DNA of 64,000 bases from Ignavibacterium sp. (GTDB lineage Bacteria; Bacteroidota; Ignavibacteria; Ignavibacteriales; Ignavibacteriaceae). The notes under the pieces were generated by a model, which saw nothing but the letters and a program-made list of their open reading frames with translations, was not told the origin of the DNA and ran no database searches. The translations under genes and the position numbers were made by a program. This document shows, one piece after another, positions 1-8,556 of the stretch. Numbering within the stretch: the first letter of the stretch is position 1; every line of letters begins with the position of its first letter. The stretch lies in assembly GCA_032027145.1 (NCBI GenBank), contig JAVSMP010000001.1:834903-898902 (forward strand), given 5' to 3'.

Positions 1-99
1 AAACTTGAATCTTTGTGTCTGAAACTTGCCGGACATAAAGCCTCCAATTGTGATCAGTCAATTGTAACCAATAACACAACCCACAAAAAACAACATGAT

Positions 100-351
100 A
101 TGAAAACGAGAATTGCATATTTTATGTTTGCAGTTTTCATACTGACCTTGTGCAGTAATAAAATATTTAAATCAGATAATAATGTGAAAGCAATAACAAG
201 CTATAACCCAACATTTAAGAGCGGGTATTCCGTTGTAAACGGATTGAAAATGTATTATAAAATTTACGATCAGGGCAAACCGTTTGTTTTAATCCACAGC
301 GGAGGTTCAACTATCCAAACCACATTTGAAATTCTAAATATTAAATTTTAA
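100..351 (+). pseudogene. Truncated alpha/beta-hydrolase N-terminal fragment
   Basis: An 83-residue frame begins at ATG 100 with a hydrophobic segment (about residues 4-18), then a stretch of the kind that opens secreted alpha/beta hydrolases: a VNGLKMYYKIYDQGKPFVLIHSGGST run in which HSGGS sits at the oxyanion-loop position. The nucleophile elbow and the catalytic His/Asp are absent, because the frame stops about 20 residues after this loop. A full member would be near 280-300 residues, so this is probably a 5' stub left by a deletion. Its TAA overlaps the ATG of the next gene by one base (TAATG), so it may still be translated and coupled to it. The family call is by pattern only. Confidence 0.5.
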
Positions 352-2030
352 TGATTACTATGTTCACACATTTTGATGAAAGAGAAAAATTAGTTCACTA
401 TCCGGAAGACAGAAGCTTATTTGTTAATCTGAAACCGTTTGTGTTTGTTCTTCTCGGTATTGTTTTTTTAGCAACTGTGGGAGTAGCCTGGATACAATAT
501 TTATTTTTTGGTCTGCCCACAGACCCATCGCTTGCACTTTTAAATACTGCCGAAGTAAGCGTAAAAGGTTTTCCGGTTTGGCTGATACTGTGTCATTGGA
601 TAAACTTTTTCTTTTTGGTAATACTGGTAAGAGCCGGACTTTCAATATTATATGACCATCCGCGATTATATTTTAACGAAGGATGCACGCCGGGTTCTGA
701 ATGGTTGAAATTTACTCCGGTAAAAGTACCCAAAGATAAGTTATGGACTGCTAAAGATGATGCCCGTTATATAAACCCGTTTTTCGGTTTGCCCGGATAT
801 CGCCATACTGTAGGCATAGCACGAGGCTGGCATTTTATCCACGTGCCTTTTTTTGTATTAAATGGAATTGTGTTTGTTGTGCTATTATTTTTCAGCGATC
901 AATGGATAAGAATCATCCCGACTTCATGGCAAATTATACCAGATGCCTGGAATGTATTTGTACATTATGCAACCTTCAATCTGCCGATAGAACCAAATGG
1001 TTTTTATCATTACAATGCTCTGCAGCAGCTTTCATATTTTTCCGTAATATTTATTTTGGCTCCGCTTGCAATGCTTAGTGGAATGGCTATGTCGCCTGCT
1101 ATTGAAAATCGGTTTCACTGGCTGCCAAAATTATTCGGTAACAGACAAGGGGCAAGGTCTGTACATTTTTTAGTGATGCTGTCCTATGCAATCTTTTTTG
1201 TTATACATGTTACTATGGTGATTATAACCGGTTTTGTCAGAAATATGAATCACATTACACTTGGAACAGATGATCCATCAAGTACAACTGGACTTTACAT
1301 TGTAATAGGTATCATTTTATTTACGATTGCTTTTTCAGTATATGCTCATTGGGTTTCCTGGAACAGACCTCGCTGGGTACAAAAAACAGATGCTTTTATC
1401 AACGGCAATTTATGGCAGAACACAATCGACAAACTGAAGCCTGTTCCTTATTATAAGAAGGAAGAGATTTCTCAATTTTTTTGGCCCAACGGAAAGCTTC
1501 CAACTTCTGAACTCTGGAAAGAGCTGGCAAAGAATAAATTCAAAGATTACAAACTTAAGATTGGCGGATTGGTTGAAAATCCAGTTGAACTGTCTCTTGA
1601 TGAATTGATGAAACTTGGTAAAGAACAAAATATAACTATGCACCACTGCATACAAGGCTGGACAGGCGTAGCTGAATGGGGCGGTTTGCCGATAAGAGCT
1701 ATTGTTGATCTGGTTAAGCCACACCCATCTGTTACTACAGTTGTGTTTTACTCATTCGGAGAAGGATTATACGGAGGTGTTTATTATGATACTCATACTC
1801 TGGACAATTGCCTGAAGCCAGCATCAATACTTGCATGGGAAATGAATTATGAACCGCTTACTGAAGTGTATGGCGCTCCACTAAGGCTGCGCGTTGAAAA
1901 TCAGTTGGGTTATAAAATGGTAAAATGGATTGAACGAATTGAGTTTGTTGAATCTCATAAAACAGTTGGCAAAGGTTATGGAGGCAAAAACGAAGATGAT
2001 GAGTATTTCGATTTGTTGGCTAGCTCATAA
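351..2030 (+). CDS. Membrane cytochrome b561-like / molybdopterin-binding oxidoreductase fusion
   Basis: A 559-residue membrane redox protein. The N-terminal ~340 residues hold about five or six hydrophobic helices with histidines placed as in di-haem cytochrome b561/NiFe-hydrogenase b subunits (H82 in LCHWINFFF, the HTVGIARGWHFIH region, HFLVMLSYAIFFVIHVTMV). The C-terminal ~375-545 is a sulfite-oxidase-type molybdopterin domain: MHHCIQGW places C433 where the family has the Mo-ligating cysteine, followed by W-GGLPI and GAPLRLRVENQLGYKMVKW. By family knowledge the haem part would exchange electrons between the quinone pool and the Mo site; the substrate cannot be read. ATG 360 is an alternative start. 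No partner subunit lies next to it. Confidence 0.85.
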   Translation: MITMFTHFDEREKLVHYPEDRSLFVNLKPFVFVLLGIVFLATVGVAWIQYLFFGLPTDPSLALLNTAEVSVKGFPVWLILCHWINFFFLVILVRAGLSILYDHPRLYFNEGCTPGSEWLKFTPVKVPKDKLWTAKDDARYINPFFGLPGYRHTVGIARGWHFIHVPFFVLNGIVFVVLLFFSDQWIRIIPTSWQIIPDAWNVFVHYATFNLPIEPNGFYHYNALQQLSYFSVIFILAPLAMLSGMAMSPAIENRFHWLPKLFGNRQGARSVHFLVMLSYAIFFVIHVTMVIITGFVRNMNHITLGTDDPSSTTGLYIVIGIILFTIAFSVYAHWVSWNRPRWVQKTDAFINGNLWQNTIDKLKPVPYYKKEEISQFFWPNGKLPTSELWKELAKNKFKDYKLKIGGLVENPVELSLDELMKLGKEQNITMHHCIQGWTGVAEWGGLPIRAIVDLVKPHPSVTTVVFYSFGEGLYGGVYYDTHTLDNCLKPASILAWEMNYEPLTEVYGAPLRLRVENQLGYKMVKWIERIEFVESHKTVGKGYGGKNEDDEYFDLLASS

Positions 2031-2070
2031 TTATTTCATCATCAACTATTTATGACTTCCGAAAGATTGA

Positions 2071-2265
2071 TTAAAATTAATTAGTAAAATCAAAGCAAGG
2101 ACAGCTAACAGCTTCTCGGATCTTTTCCTTTTCGATATAGCTCAGGAAAAGAAATTAAATGATGGAGATAAGATTTTTCAATCTGCTAAGCATGATTTTT
2201 TAACAGCAGCAGCTTGGAGTATTTGTCAATTAGTTCAGATCTTTTCATGTTTTTATACCAGATAA
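2071..2265 (+). pseudogene. Start-less coding-like remnant
   Basis: The 390-base gap after the oxidoreductase gene contains an open stretch of 64 codons without an ATG/GTG/TTG at its head. It reads like protein (FSDLFLFDIAQEKK, then KHDFLTAAAWSICQLVQIF) before a TAA. Just downstream another short frame reads ETKIVFKEGFTQYRL, and a third, ATG 2362 to TGA 2424, gives 20 codons whose stop overlaps the next start (ATGA). I recognise no family. Several short frames in succession suggest a decayed gene rather than a regulator, but a random AT-rich open frame is not excluded. Confidence 0.25.
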
Positions 2266-2420
2266 CTTTACAATTAAGGTTATAACGAAACAAAAATAGT
2301 TTTTAAAGAAGGATTCACGCAATACCGATTAATAGCGGGACAAGTATTTGCGTAAAGAATTATGTCAGCGGTAATTGAAGAGACTGGCTTTGAGCTATAT
2401 ACACTGTCAAAAGAGAAATT

Positions 2421-2852
2421 ATGAAAAATAAAAAGTTCACTGCATTAGAACCACTTATTGGACAATGGGAATATACAATGTATAATTGTTGGTTTTTAGA
2501 AAGTATGGATACTAAAATAAAGGGATCTACAACCATTGAGTGGCTATATGATACATTTTTAACAATCCGTACTATAAAAGCAGACAAGAAGCCAAGTGAT
2601 ATTTGGGTTATCGGCTACAGCGACGCACAACAAAAATATCAAATGTTCTATCACGACCAACGTGGCGTTGCTCGAATTTTTAATATGACCTTTGACGGCA
2701 AAACAATTATCTTTTTAAGAGAAGACGAAGATTTTTATCAGCGAATAACCATAAAGATTGAGACAAGTAGATTACACAGTATTGCTGAGGCATCGAAAGA
2801 CAAAGGCAAAACCTGGAGAAAAGATTTAGAAATGTCTTTGGTGAAGATTTAA
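2421..2852 (+). CDS. Lipocalin-like (DUF1579-type) hypothetical protein
   Basis: A 143-residue cytosolic protein without signal peptide. The sequence opens with a LEPLIGQWEYTMYNCWF-type motif, a tryptophan-centred first strand (IGQWEY) followed by alternating strands (TTIEWLYDTFLTIRTIKA, DIWVIGYSDAQQKYQMFYHD, RGVARIFNMTFDGKTI). This is the pattern of small beta-barrel proteins annotated as DUF1579 or nitrobindin/lipocalin-like. The ligand is unknown. The start at 2421 overlaps by ATGA a 20-codon frame beginning at 2362, so translation may be coupled to that leader. The gene stands alone, with gene remnants upstream. Confidence 0.6.
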   Translation: MKNKKFTALEPLIGQWEYTMYNCWFLESMDTKIKGSTTIEWLYDTFLTIRTIKADKKPSDIWVIGYSDAQQKYQMFYHDQRGVARIFNMTFDGKTIIFLREDEDFYQRITIKIETSRLHSIAEASKDKGKTWRKDLEMSLVKI

Positions 2853-3032
2853 TCATAAAACAAGAAAAAACCTTACAGAAAGCATTGTAAAGTTATTGCA
2901 CAATTAGTTAGTCAAAATTCTGGCATTCGGAAATTTCCAAACAAATACCGCTAACAAGGTATTGCCAAAAGCGTTTACGCGTGCTTTTTAAAAACTTTTT
3001 GATTTGTTGATAATGCAGTTTTTTCAAATACC

Positions 3033-3059
3033 AAAAAAAAGGGATGCTAATGCATCCCT
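3033..3059 (-). terminator. Rho-independent terminator of the META lipoprotein gene
   Basis: GGGATGC-TAATG-CATCCC, perfectly complementary at 3041-3059, is followed on the minus strand by a run of T (the A-run at 3033-3040 on the plus strand). It lies about 30 bases past the stop of the minus-strand gene at 3091. Confidence 0.85.
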
Positions 3060-3090
3060 GAAAATAATCGGTTGATTAAATTTTTATTTA

Positions 3091-4245
3091 TCAATCAACT
3101 TTTTTAAAGACCATTTTAGTTTTTCCGCTGACAAGAGTCAATTTCATCTTATCAATTGAATAGCTAACTGTCTTTTGATCTAATGCGCTTACTACTGCTT
3201 TTTCTACCTTCATATTTTGACAACTCATAAGTGTTCCAAGCAATGCACCAAAAGAAATTTTATCGCCCGATACTGTGATATTTCCGGAAAAACTATTACA
3301 ACCAGCATGCCCGTTAAATCTCATATCGGATAAAACAAATTCAAATTGCGGAGCACCTTTTTGCAGTTTCTCTTTTTTTAGATTGATGCCGGTCATTTCT
3401 TCCATTACCCAGATATCATATAAACGCAGGTCAGCAAGAAATTTTCCACATCCATCAAAGGCTTGAAATTTTTCATCAGCCGATTTTTTTGCTTCTACTC
3501 TAACTTTATATGGGAATATTTCTCCGGACATATTATCCTGGCAGTTTTCCCTGATCAGAGTAATTATAAGCTCTCCTGATTCGGATTTTGATCTGTACAA
3601 AGTTAGATCCTGATTTTTAATACCTTCAACTGATGGGGCTGAAACTGTCCATCCATCCATCATTGAAAAAACAAAGTTCTTTTCAAGATCAAGCTCTAAT
3701 GTCCAGTTTGGCTCATTCCCTCTGCCAAAGAAGTCAATACCATCAACAAACTTTTTCTGGTAAAATTCAGGATTCAGTTCAGTCTTTTCTTTCATGGGCT
3801 GATCTTTATCATTGTCAATAGATTCATCAAATTTTTTCACAGTGCTCATATCTTTTTTCAACATATACTTTGCTTCAACAGAGGATTCAAATCGCTCACC
3901 GTATTCATTTAAGCGGATCAGGTTTTTAGATCCGATTAAATACAATTTATCTTCATCTGCTCCACTTAACATAATAACAGAGTCAGATTCAAAAGTCCAG
4001 CTTCCCTCATCAACCAGGGCTTCTTCATCTCTTCCTTTATAAAAAGATCTTTCCTTAAATGTATAATCATCTTTTAAGTTAAGCTGATAATCAATTTCTT
4101 CACAATCATTACAAGGGAATACACCAAGCCAAATTCCGTTTGTTATAAACTGAACCTGCTTTTGATCTGGTATGAAATCAGGACCAGATGAACATCCGAT
4201 ATAAACAACAGCGATAAACAGAGATAGTATAATAGTTTTTTTCAT
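3091..4245 (-). CDS. NlpE-like / META-domain lipoprotein
   Basis: A 384-residue predicted lipoprotein: a hydrophobic leader and lipobox YIGC (C18). Residues ~35-130 resemble the NlpE N-terminal barrel, including a CNDC Cys-x-x-Cys as in NlpE. The middle (~165-275, GRGNEPNWTLELDLEKNF, DGCGKFLADL) resembles the membrane-associated domain often found with META. Residues ~283-384 are a META/HslJ domain with the MRFNGHAGCNSFSG hallmark. NlpE and META proteins are linked to envelope stress, copper and heat tolerance in other bacteria; the role here is inferred. An AAGGAG ribosome site precedes the ATG. It is monocistronic, with a clear terminator. Confidence 0.8.
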   Translation of the reverse strand: MKKTIILSLFIAVVYIGCSSGPDFIPDQKQVQFITNGIWLGVFPCNDCEEIDYQLNLKDDYTFKERSFYKGRDEEALVDEGSWTFESDSVIMLSGADEDKLYLIGSKNLIRLNEYGERFESSVEAKYMLKKDMSTVKKFDESIDNDKDQPMKEKTELNPEFYQKKFVDGIDFFGRGNEPNWTLELDLEKNFVFSMMDGWTVSAPSVEGIKNQDLTLYRSKSESGELIITLIRENCQDNMSGEIFPYKVRVEAKKSADEKFQAFDGCGKFLADLRLYDIWVMEEMTGINLKKEKLQKGAPQFEFVLSDMRFNGHAGCNSFSGNITVSGDKISFGALLGTLMSCQNMKVEKAVVSALDQKTVSYSIDKMKLTLVSGKTKMVFKKVD

Positions 4246-4451
4246 AAATGTTTTCTCCTTTAGATGAATTGTCTAAGTAATTTAAATGCTCTTTGAATAA
4301 TATATACAAAAAAATCAAATATTATACCGATAAAACCTTATTGTTTAAGCAGTAAAAAATCAATTAGATATATAATCTTAGTAAAATTGGGCTTTATTGC
4401 AGGAAGAACTTACAGTGTTGAAAAATTTTTTATAACTGCTGATGTGTTGAT

Positions 4452-4480
4452 AAAAAAACGCATCTTGTAAATAAGATGCG
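4452..4480 (-). terminator. Terminator of the sulfur/thioredoxin operon
   Basis: A perfect 8-bp stem, CGCATCTT/AAGATGCG at 4459-4480 with a six-base loop, is followed on the minus strand by seven T (A-run at 4452-4458). It sits about 25 bases past the thioredoxin stop and ends the minus-strand operon 5913-4507. Confidence 0.9.
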
Positions 4481-4506
4481 CTTTATCTTATTAAGCTTAT
4501 GAAAGA

Positions 4507-4869
4507 TTAAGATGCTTTAATTAATAATTCATTTTCGATTGCTTGTTTTAAGGATTCCTTTGGAAGAGCACCCACAGCCATCTTTGGCTGTCCAACTACC
4601 GGAACAAATAGTATAGATGGAATACTTCTGATTCCAAATACTGCTCCTAATTCTTGTTCTTCATCAGTATTTACTTTATAAATGTTTATCTTGCCTTTGT
4701 ATTCTTCGGAAAGCTCCTCGAGTACCGGCCCAACCATTCTGCACGGACCACACCATGGCGCCCAAAAATCTATAATTGCAGGAAGCTCTCCATTAAATTT
4801 CCAATCCTGATTTTTTTCATAATCAAAAACTTTTGTTAAAAAAGTTTCTTTCGTTAACGACTCAGTCAT
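4507..4869 (-). CDS. trxA: Thioredoxin
   Basis: A 120-residue thioredoxin. The active site WCGPC is at residues 39-43, preceded by AIIDFWAP and followed by the cis-proline region IRSIPSILFV. No signal peptide, so a cytosolic dithiol reductase. It is the last gene of a minus-strand run (rhodanese, DUF6132, DUF302, thioredoxin) with a 59-base gap to DUF302 and its own terminator. The context suggests thiol/sulfane-sulfur handling rather than only general redox duty. The N-terminus (MTESLTKETFLTKVFDYEKNQDW) is slightly longer than that of E. coli TrxA. Confidence 0.93.
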   Translation of the reverse strand: MTESLTKETFLTKVFDYEKNQDWKFNGELPAIIDFWAPWCGPCRMVGPVLEELSEEYKGKINIYKVNTDEEQELGAVFGIRSIPSILFVPVVGQPKMAVGALPKESLKQAIENELLIKAS

Positions 4870-4928
4870 TTATTTGCCTTTCTGTTTTATTCCTTTATTT
4901 ATTTTAAAATATATTGAAGCGTATTTGT

Positions 4929-5312
4929 TTAAACTGCTTTAAAAACCCGCTCTAATTTTTTCTTAACTTCTTCTGCAACCGTTTTGACCTTTGGATTGTC
5001 TATTACTGCTGTCATAATCATCGGATCAAAAACCGAAACAACTGTTTTATCATCTTTTTCATAAACGATTACATTACAAGGTAAAAGCAAACCAATCTCT
5101 TCCTCAGCCTGCAGCACCTGATGTGCAAAAGGCGGATTGCAAGCGCCAAGAATAGTGTAATTCTTGAAATCAACATCAATCTTTTTCTTTAATGTATCTT
5201 TAACATTAATAGTTGTTAGAACTCCGAACCCTTCTTTTTTCAACTCTTCAGTTACTTTATCAATTGCCTGATCAAAGCTATAATCTGTTGTTTTAGAAAA
5301 ACCGTATTGCAT
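4929..5312 (-). CDS. DUF302 family protein
   Basis: A 127-residue soluble protein with the DUF302 pattern: FSKTTDYSFDQAIDKVTEELKKEGFGVLT at the N-terminus, the DFKNYTILGACNPPFAHQVL core, then GLLLPCNVIVYE. DUF302 proteins recur next to rhodaneses and thioredoxins in sulfur-oxidising and anaerobic bacteria. Their biochemical role is not established; the conserved cysteines (GACNPP, LLPCN) fit thiol chemistry. The ATG overlaps the stop of the DUF6132 gene by one base (TAATG), so translation is probably coupled. Confidence 0.85.
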   Translation of the reverse strand: MQYGFSKTTDYSFDQAIDKVTEELKKEGFGVLTTINVKDTLKKKIDVDFKNYTILGACNPPFAHQVLQAEEEIGLLLPCNVIVYEKDDKTVVSVFDPMIMTAVIDNPKVKTVAEEVKKKLERVFKAV

Positions 5313-5548
5313 TATTTTATTTCCTCTGCTTCCTGTTTTTTATTTTTTTTAAAAATTTGTTTCCAATCAATTAACAAAAAACCGGCAGAGGCTCCATAGA
5401 TAGTACTGATATATGGATTTCCGGAAATCGGGCAGCTGCCGTTGCAGCCGATATAATGATAATAAGCATATCCCGCAGTAGCGCCGGCTAAAACCGGAAA
5501 AATACGCTTTGTCCATTTCCATATTATTTCAAACCTGTTGCGTTCCAA
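5312..5548 (-). CDS. DUF6132 small membrane protein
   Basis: A 78-residue protein with a hydrophobic hairpin: FPVLAGATAGYAYYHYIGC, then a CNGSCPISGNPY loop and IYGASAGFLLIDW, ending in a lysine-rich tail. The GCxGxCPISxNP loop is characteristic of the DUF6132 (YtxH/rhodanese-associated) family. Function unknown. The gene overlaps the upstream rhodanese by 25 bases and couples to DUF302 by a one-base overlap, so the three are surely one transcript. The paired cysteines in the loop suggest metal or thiol binding; this is inference. Confidence 0.75.
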   Translation of the reverse strand: MERNRFEIIWKWTKRIFPVLAGATAGYAYYHYIGCNGSCPISGNPYISTIYGASAGFLLIDWKQIFKKNKKQEAEEIK

Positions 5549-5913
5549 CGAACCATTCCTCCGCTTAAATTTGTAGCATTAAATCCCATTTTCTTTAGTT
5601 TAGATGCAGCATTAAGACTTCGGTTTCCGGTTTGACAGTAACAGATTATCTCTGCATCCTTAAACTTTTTCAATTCCTGTTCTTTTTCTTTTAAATCTGT
5701 AACGGGTATATGATAAGAGCCTTTAATTGAACTTTGTTTTCTTTCTCTTTCAGTTCTTACATCAAGAAAAACAACATTACGCTCTTTCTTTACCTTTGCA
5801 TAAGCATCAGCCGGCGAATATTGTTTAATTGATTTTATCAGGTAAACTTTTTTACCAATATAAAAGATGATAAGAGCAATAAATACATAAAGAAATATCT
5901 GTCCTGTTGTCAT
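5524..5913 (-). CDS. Membrane-anchored rhodanese-like protein
   Basis: A 129-residue protein with one N-terminal transmembrane helix (about residues 4-22) and a single rhodanese domain. DVRTERER is the CH2A-type start motif and CQTGNRS (C93) is the catalytic persulfide loop. Rhodanese cysteines carry sulfane sulfur; the anchor would place it at the cytoplasmic membrane. It is the first gene of the sulfur/thiol operon, followed by DUF6132, DUF302 and thioredoxin. A second cysteine, C91, lies two residues before the catalytic one and could form a disulfide with it. Confidence 0.85.
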   Translation of the reverse strand: MTTGQIFLYVFIALIIFYIGKKVYLIKSIKQYSPADAYAKVKKERNVVFLDVRTERERKQSSIKGSYHIPVTDLKEKEQELKKFKDAEIICYCQTGNRSLNAASKLKKMGFNATNLSGGMVRWNATGLK

Positions 5914-6112
5914 AAGCTTAAAAATTAATAATTAATATGATTTGAAATTTATAAAAAAGATTCAGAGCAAGATGTGATGTTTGTTTAATGTTTGCTATTG
6001 AGCTGGATTATTATCTTTTCAGCGGGAAACAAAACACAAATTATCTAACTAAATAGACCGGAAAGGTCAAATGTTAATAATAAATCAACAAACCATCTGA
6101 CAAAGAGAAGTT

Positions 6113-7375
6113 TTAAGCTTCTTTTATGGCTAAAAATTTATTATAGAGCCACATTAAGATTGTTGCAAGAACTCCTATTCCGATTAATACAATCCAAACT
6201 AATTCTGGCTTACCCGAAGCTTTTGATGATTGATACAACCATCCGCCGAGCGGATCACCAACAAATCTTGCAATTGCTATCGGAAGAAAAGCGTATCCTT
6301 GAAACAACCCCTGTTGACCCGGGGGTGCGATTTCAGAAATATACTCGTAGTATCTCGGAGCCTGTGTCATTTCACCGATTGCAAATGCAACTATTCCTGC
6401 CGCAATTGTTGGAATGCTGGGATATATTCCAATTATAATCCAGATTAGACTTGAGAGAGCAAAGCCAATGAGTATAGCGTTTCTTGTCGGAATGTTTTTT
6501 GTTAAACGGTTAATTGGAATTTGAAGAAGAATAATTGCGCCGCCGGCAGACCAGGATTGAACGATTTCATAAGGAGCATCAGCGCTGATAAAATCTGTTA
6601 TGTAATATGGTATAATTATAAACTCCTGCCAAAAGATAATCCAATACAAAGAATAGATTAAAAGAAAAATCATAAACCGGACATTTGCAAGAACCACAAA
6701 CAGATTGACAATCTTTTTCCCAAGTGATTCTACAACTTCGGGAGCTGTTCCCTTTATTTCTTTATATAAAAAAATATTTACAATAAGCATTGCTAAGCAG
6801 CTTAATGCCGAAACAACATAAACGAACTCGTTACCGAAACTGTTTCTGACAAAATAAGCTAAAGTAGGACCAATAACTGCGCCCACATTAACAAGCCAGT
6901 AATAAATAGCAAAGCCAAGGGATTTTGTTTCAGAGGTTGTGGAAACTGCAACAGTTCCTAACACAGCAGGCTTTATGAAAGAACCGCCGAATGCTGTAAA
7001 AATTAAAAATGCCATCATCAGCCAATACAAATCCATTCCATCATAAATTCCGGAAAACGCACTCATTCCAACAGAGCCAATTAAAAAATAGCCTAATGCA
7101 AGAATAGAAAATGCAACACTAAAAGCACGCCTGAATCCCCATTTGTCCGCAAGTGTTCCACCAAGTATTGGAAGCAGATAAATCAGCCCGCCAAATATTC
7201 CGGAAAGCTGCCCTGCCTCAGATTCACTAAAACCAAGTTTATTACGCATATAAATCATAAAAACAATCTGCTGACCATAGTAAGCCAATCGTTCAAACAA
7301 CTCCATTCCATTTGCAACCCAGAAAGGTAGCTGGAATCCTGACTTAAGCTCTTTAAATTTGTTTTTTATATCCAC
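6113..7375 (-). CDS. MFS transporter, POT/PTR-like
   Basis: A 420-residue polytopic membrane protein with about 12 hydrophobic segments. The start FWVANGMELFERLAYYGQQIV resembles the PTR2/POT signature (ExxERxxYYG), and LADKWGFRRAF fits the MFS loop 2-3 motif GxLADxxGxRR. POT members import di/tripeptides with protons; divergent bacterial members have other substrates, so the peptide assignment is tentative. The start is GTG at 7375 with no strong ribosome site. Single gene, 200 bases from the divergently read sulfur operon end. Confidence 0.75.
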   Translation of the reverse strand: MDIKNKFKELKSGFQLPFWVANGMELFERLAYYGQQIVFMIYMRNKLGFSESEAGQLSGIFGGLIYLLPILGGTLADKWGFRRAFSVAFSILALGYFLIGSVGMSAFSGIYDGMDLYWLMMAFLIFTAFGGSFIKPAVLGTVAVSTTSETKSLGFAIYYWLVNVGAVIGPTLAYFVRNSFGNEFVYVVSALSCLAMLIVNIFLYKEIKGTAPEVVESLGKKIVNLFVVLANVRFMIFLLIYSLYWIIFWQEFIIIPYYITDFISADAPYEIVQSWSAGGAIILLQIPINRLTKNIPTRNAILIGFALSSLIWIIIGIYPSIPTIAAGIVAFAIGEMTQAPRYYEYISEIAPPGQQGLFQGYAFLPIAIARFVGDPLGGWLYQSSKASGKPELVWIVLIGIGVLATILMWLYNKFLAIKEA

Positions 7376-7776
7376 TGCTATGCCTTAAAAAATTTTGTGC
7401 GCAATTTAGTTATGATGATTTATACTAACAAAGTTATTTTAATGAGTTTGTAAAGTTGATATGCTAAAATGTATATCGTCTGCCATCTTTAAATGTTATT
7501 AAGCAGATTATCTGATAAAGAAAAAAGTCAGATCAAATTATCTGAATGAAATATTTTCCGGGATTACCTTACGTGTGTTTTTTTCTTCAATGAAAATACA
7601 AAACAAGACATTTATCTGCTGCTTATCATTTCTTTACTTAAATTTTCAAGCTTAAAAAGCGGAACGATAGTTGAAGAATTCTTTAACCGATAAATTGTGT
7701 GAATCCAGTCAATCACGCTAATTGGAATTAAAAAAAATAATTTTTAAACATACAGAGGCAAAAAAAAGAATTTAAT
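7376..7776. other. Intergenic region with one coding-like minus stretch
   Basis: This 401-base gap between divergently read genes should hold promoters for the transporter (minus) and the DUF4352-like gene (plus). On the minus strand, 7743-7612 is open for 43 codons ending in TAA and reads IPISVIDWIHTIYRLK then LFKLENLSKEMISSR, but it has no start codon and no ribosome site. It could be a remnant. Nothing else is recognised. Confidence 0.35.
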
Positions 7777-8265
7777 ATGAAAACACACTGCAAAATATTT
7801 CTGCTTTTATTATTAACATCACAGATAATTTATTCTCAAAATAAAAATGCTGTTAATGCTGAGGTTAAAAACAGCGAAGTAAAAATTAAACTTCACAAGC
7901 TTATCGAGTTTAATGATTCCAAAGCTAAAGACGGCAACAAATTTTTAATTGCTGATATCACAATTGAAAACACATCAGATAAGAAAATAAACATGGGTTC
8001 CGAATACACTATGAGCATCACAATCAAAGATGATAAAGGCAACGAGTACCGTTCGGGTCTTAAGGGGGAAGGAATTGTTTCAACTTTTTTAACAAAGAAT
8101 GAAAATGTAGAACAAAATCAAAAAGATCATACACTTGCATTCAGCGAGAACTTTCCGCCAAAAACAAAAGCAAGGTCTTTTCTTTGCGGATTTGAAGTAC
8201 CCAAAGATGCAAAGATTGTTTCATTTGGTGTGAAGAAGAAAAATTTGTGGAGTGCGGTTAAGTAA
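7777..8265 (+). CDS. Secreted DUF4352-like (telokin-type) protein
   Basis: A 162-residue exported protein. The signal peptide MKTHCKIFLLLLLTSQIIYSQ is cut near residue 21. The rest has the pattern of the immunoglobulin-like DUF4352 fold: KIKLHKLIEFND, FLIADITIENTSDKKINMG, SITIKDDKGNEYRS, and a late FGVKKK strand. Such domains are adhesive or structural; no catalytic residues can be seen. It stands alone ahead of the rnf locus with a 290-base gap, so it is probably not part of that operon. Confidence 0.6.
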   Translation: MKTHCKIFLLLLLTSQIIYSQNKNAVNAEVKNSEVKIKLHKLIEFNDSKAKDGNKFLIADITIENTSDKKINMGSEYTMSITIKDDKGNEYRSGLKGEGIVSTFLTKNENVEQNQKDHTLAFSENFPPKTKARSFLCGFEVPKDAKIVSFGVKKKNLWSAVK

Positions 8266-8556
8266 TTCGCAATTTTAATCTTTAGTATTTGGATTCATTT
8301 TATATCTTGACTGAACATTGAGCGTTTATCGCTTAGCATTCTCCATCCGTGCGTTTTTCATTTTTTAGAAAACAATTTTCTTTTTCCATTATTTGAAAAA
8401 ATTCATTTCGTATTTAACAATTAAAAAACCACAATATTTAATTTAATCACAACATTTCAGAAGCTAATAGTGGCATAGTTTTAGAAAAAATCGGGTGCTT
8501 GATTTTTTTATTTATTTAATGTTGTTAATTGTAAAACTTTATAGAATTGGTTGTTT

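Noticed and set aside
1410-1724. A 104-codon minus-strand frame inside the cytochrome b/Mo gene
   Set aside because: It overlaps the conserved Mo-domain region in antisense and has no ribosome site or family pattern.
2940-2990. An attC-like stretch (CGCTAACAAGG...) after the lipocalin-like gene
   Set aside because: Only one weak core could be seen, with no inverted partner at a suitable distance.
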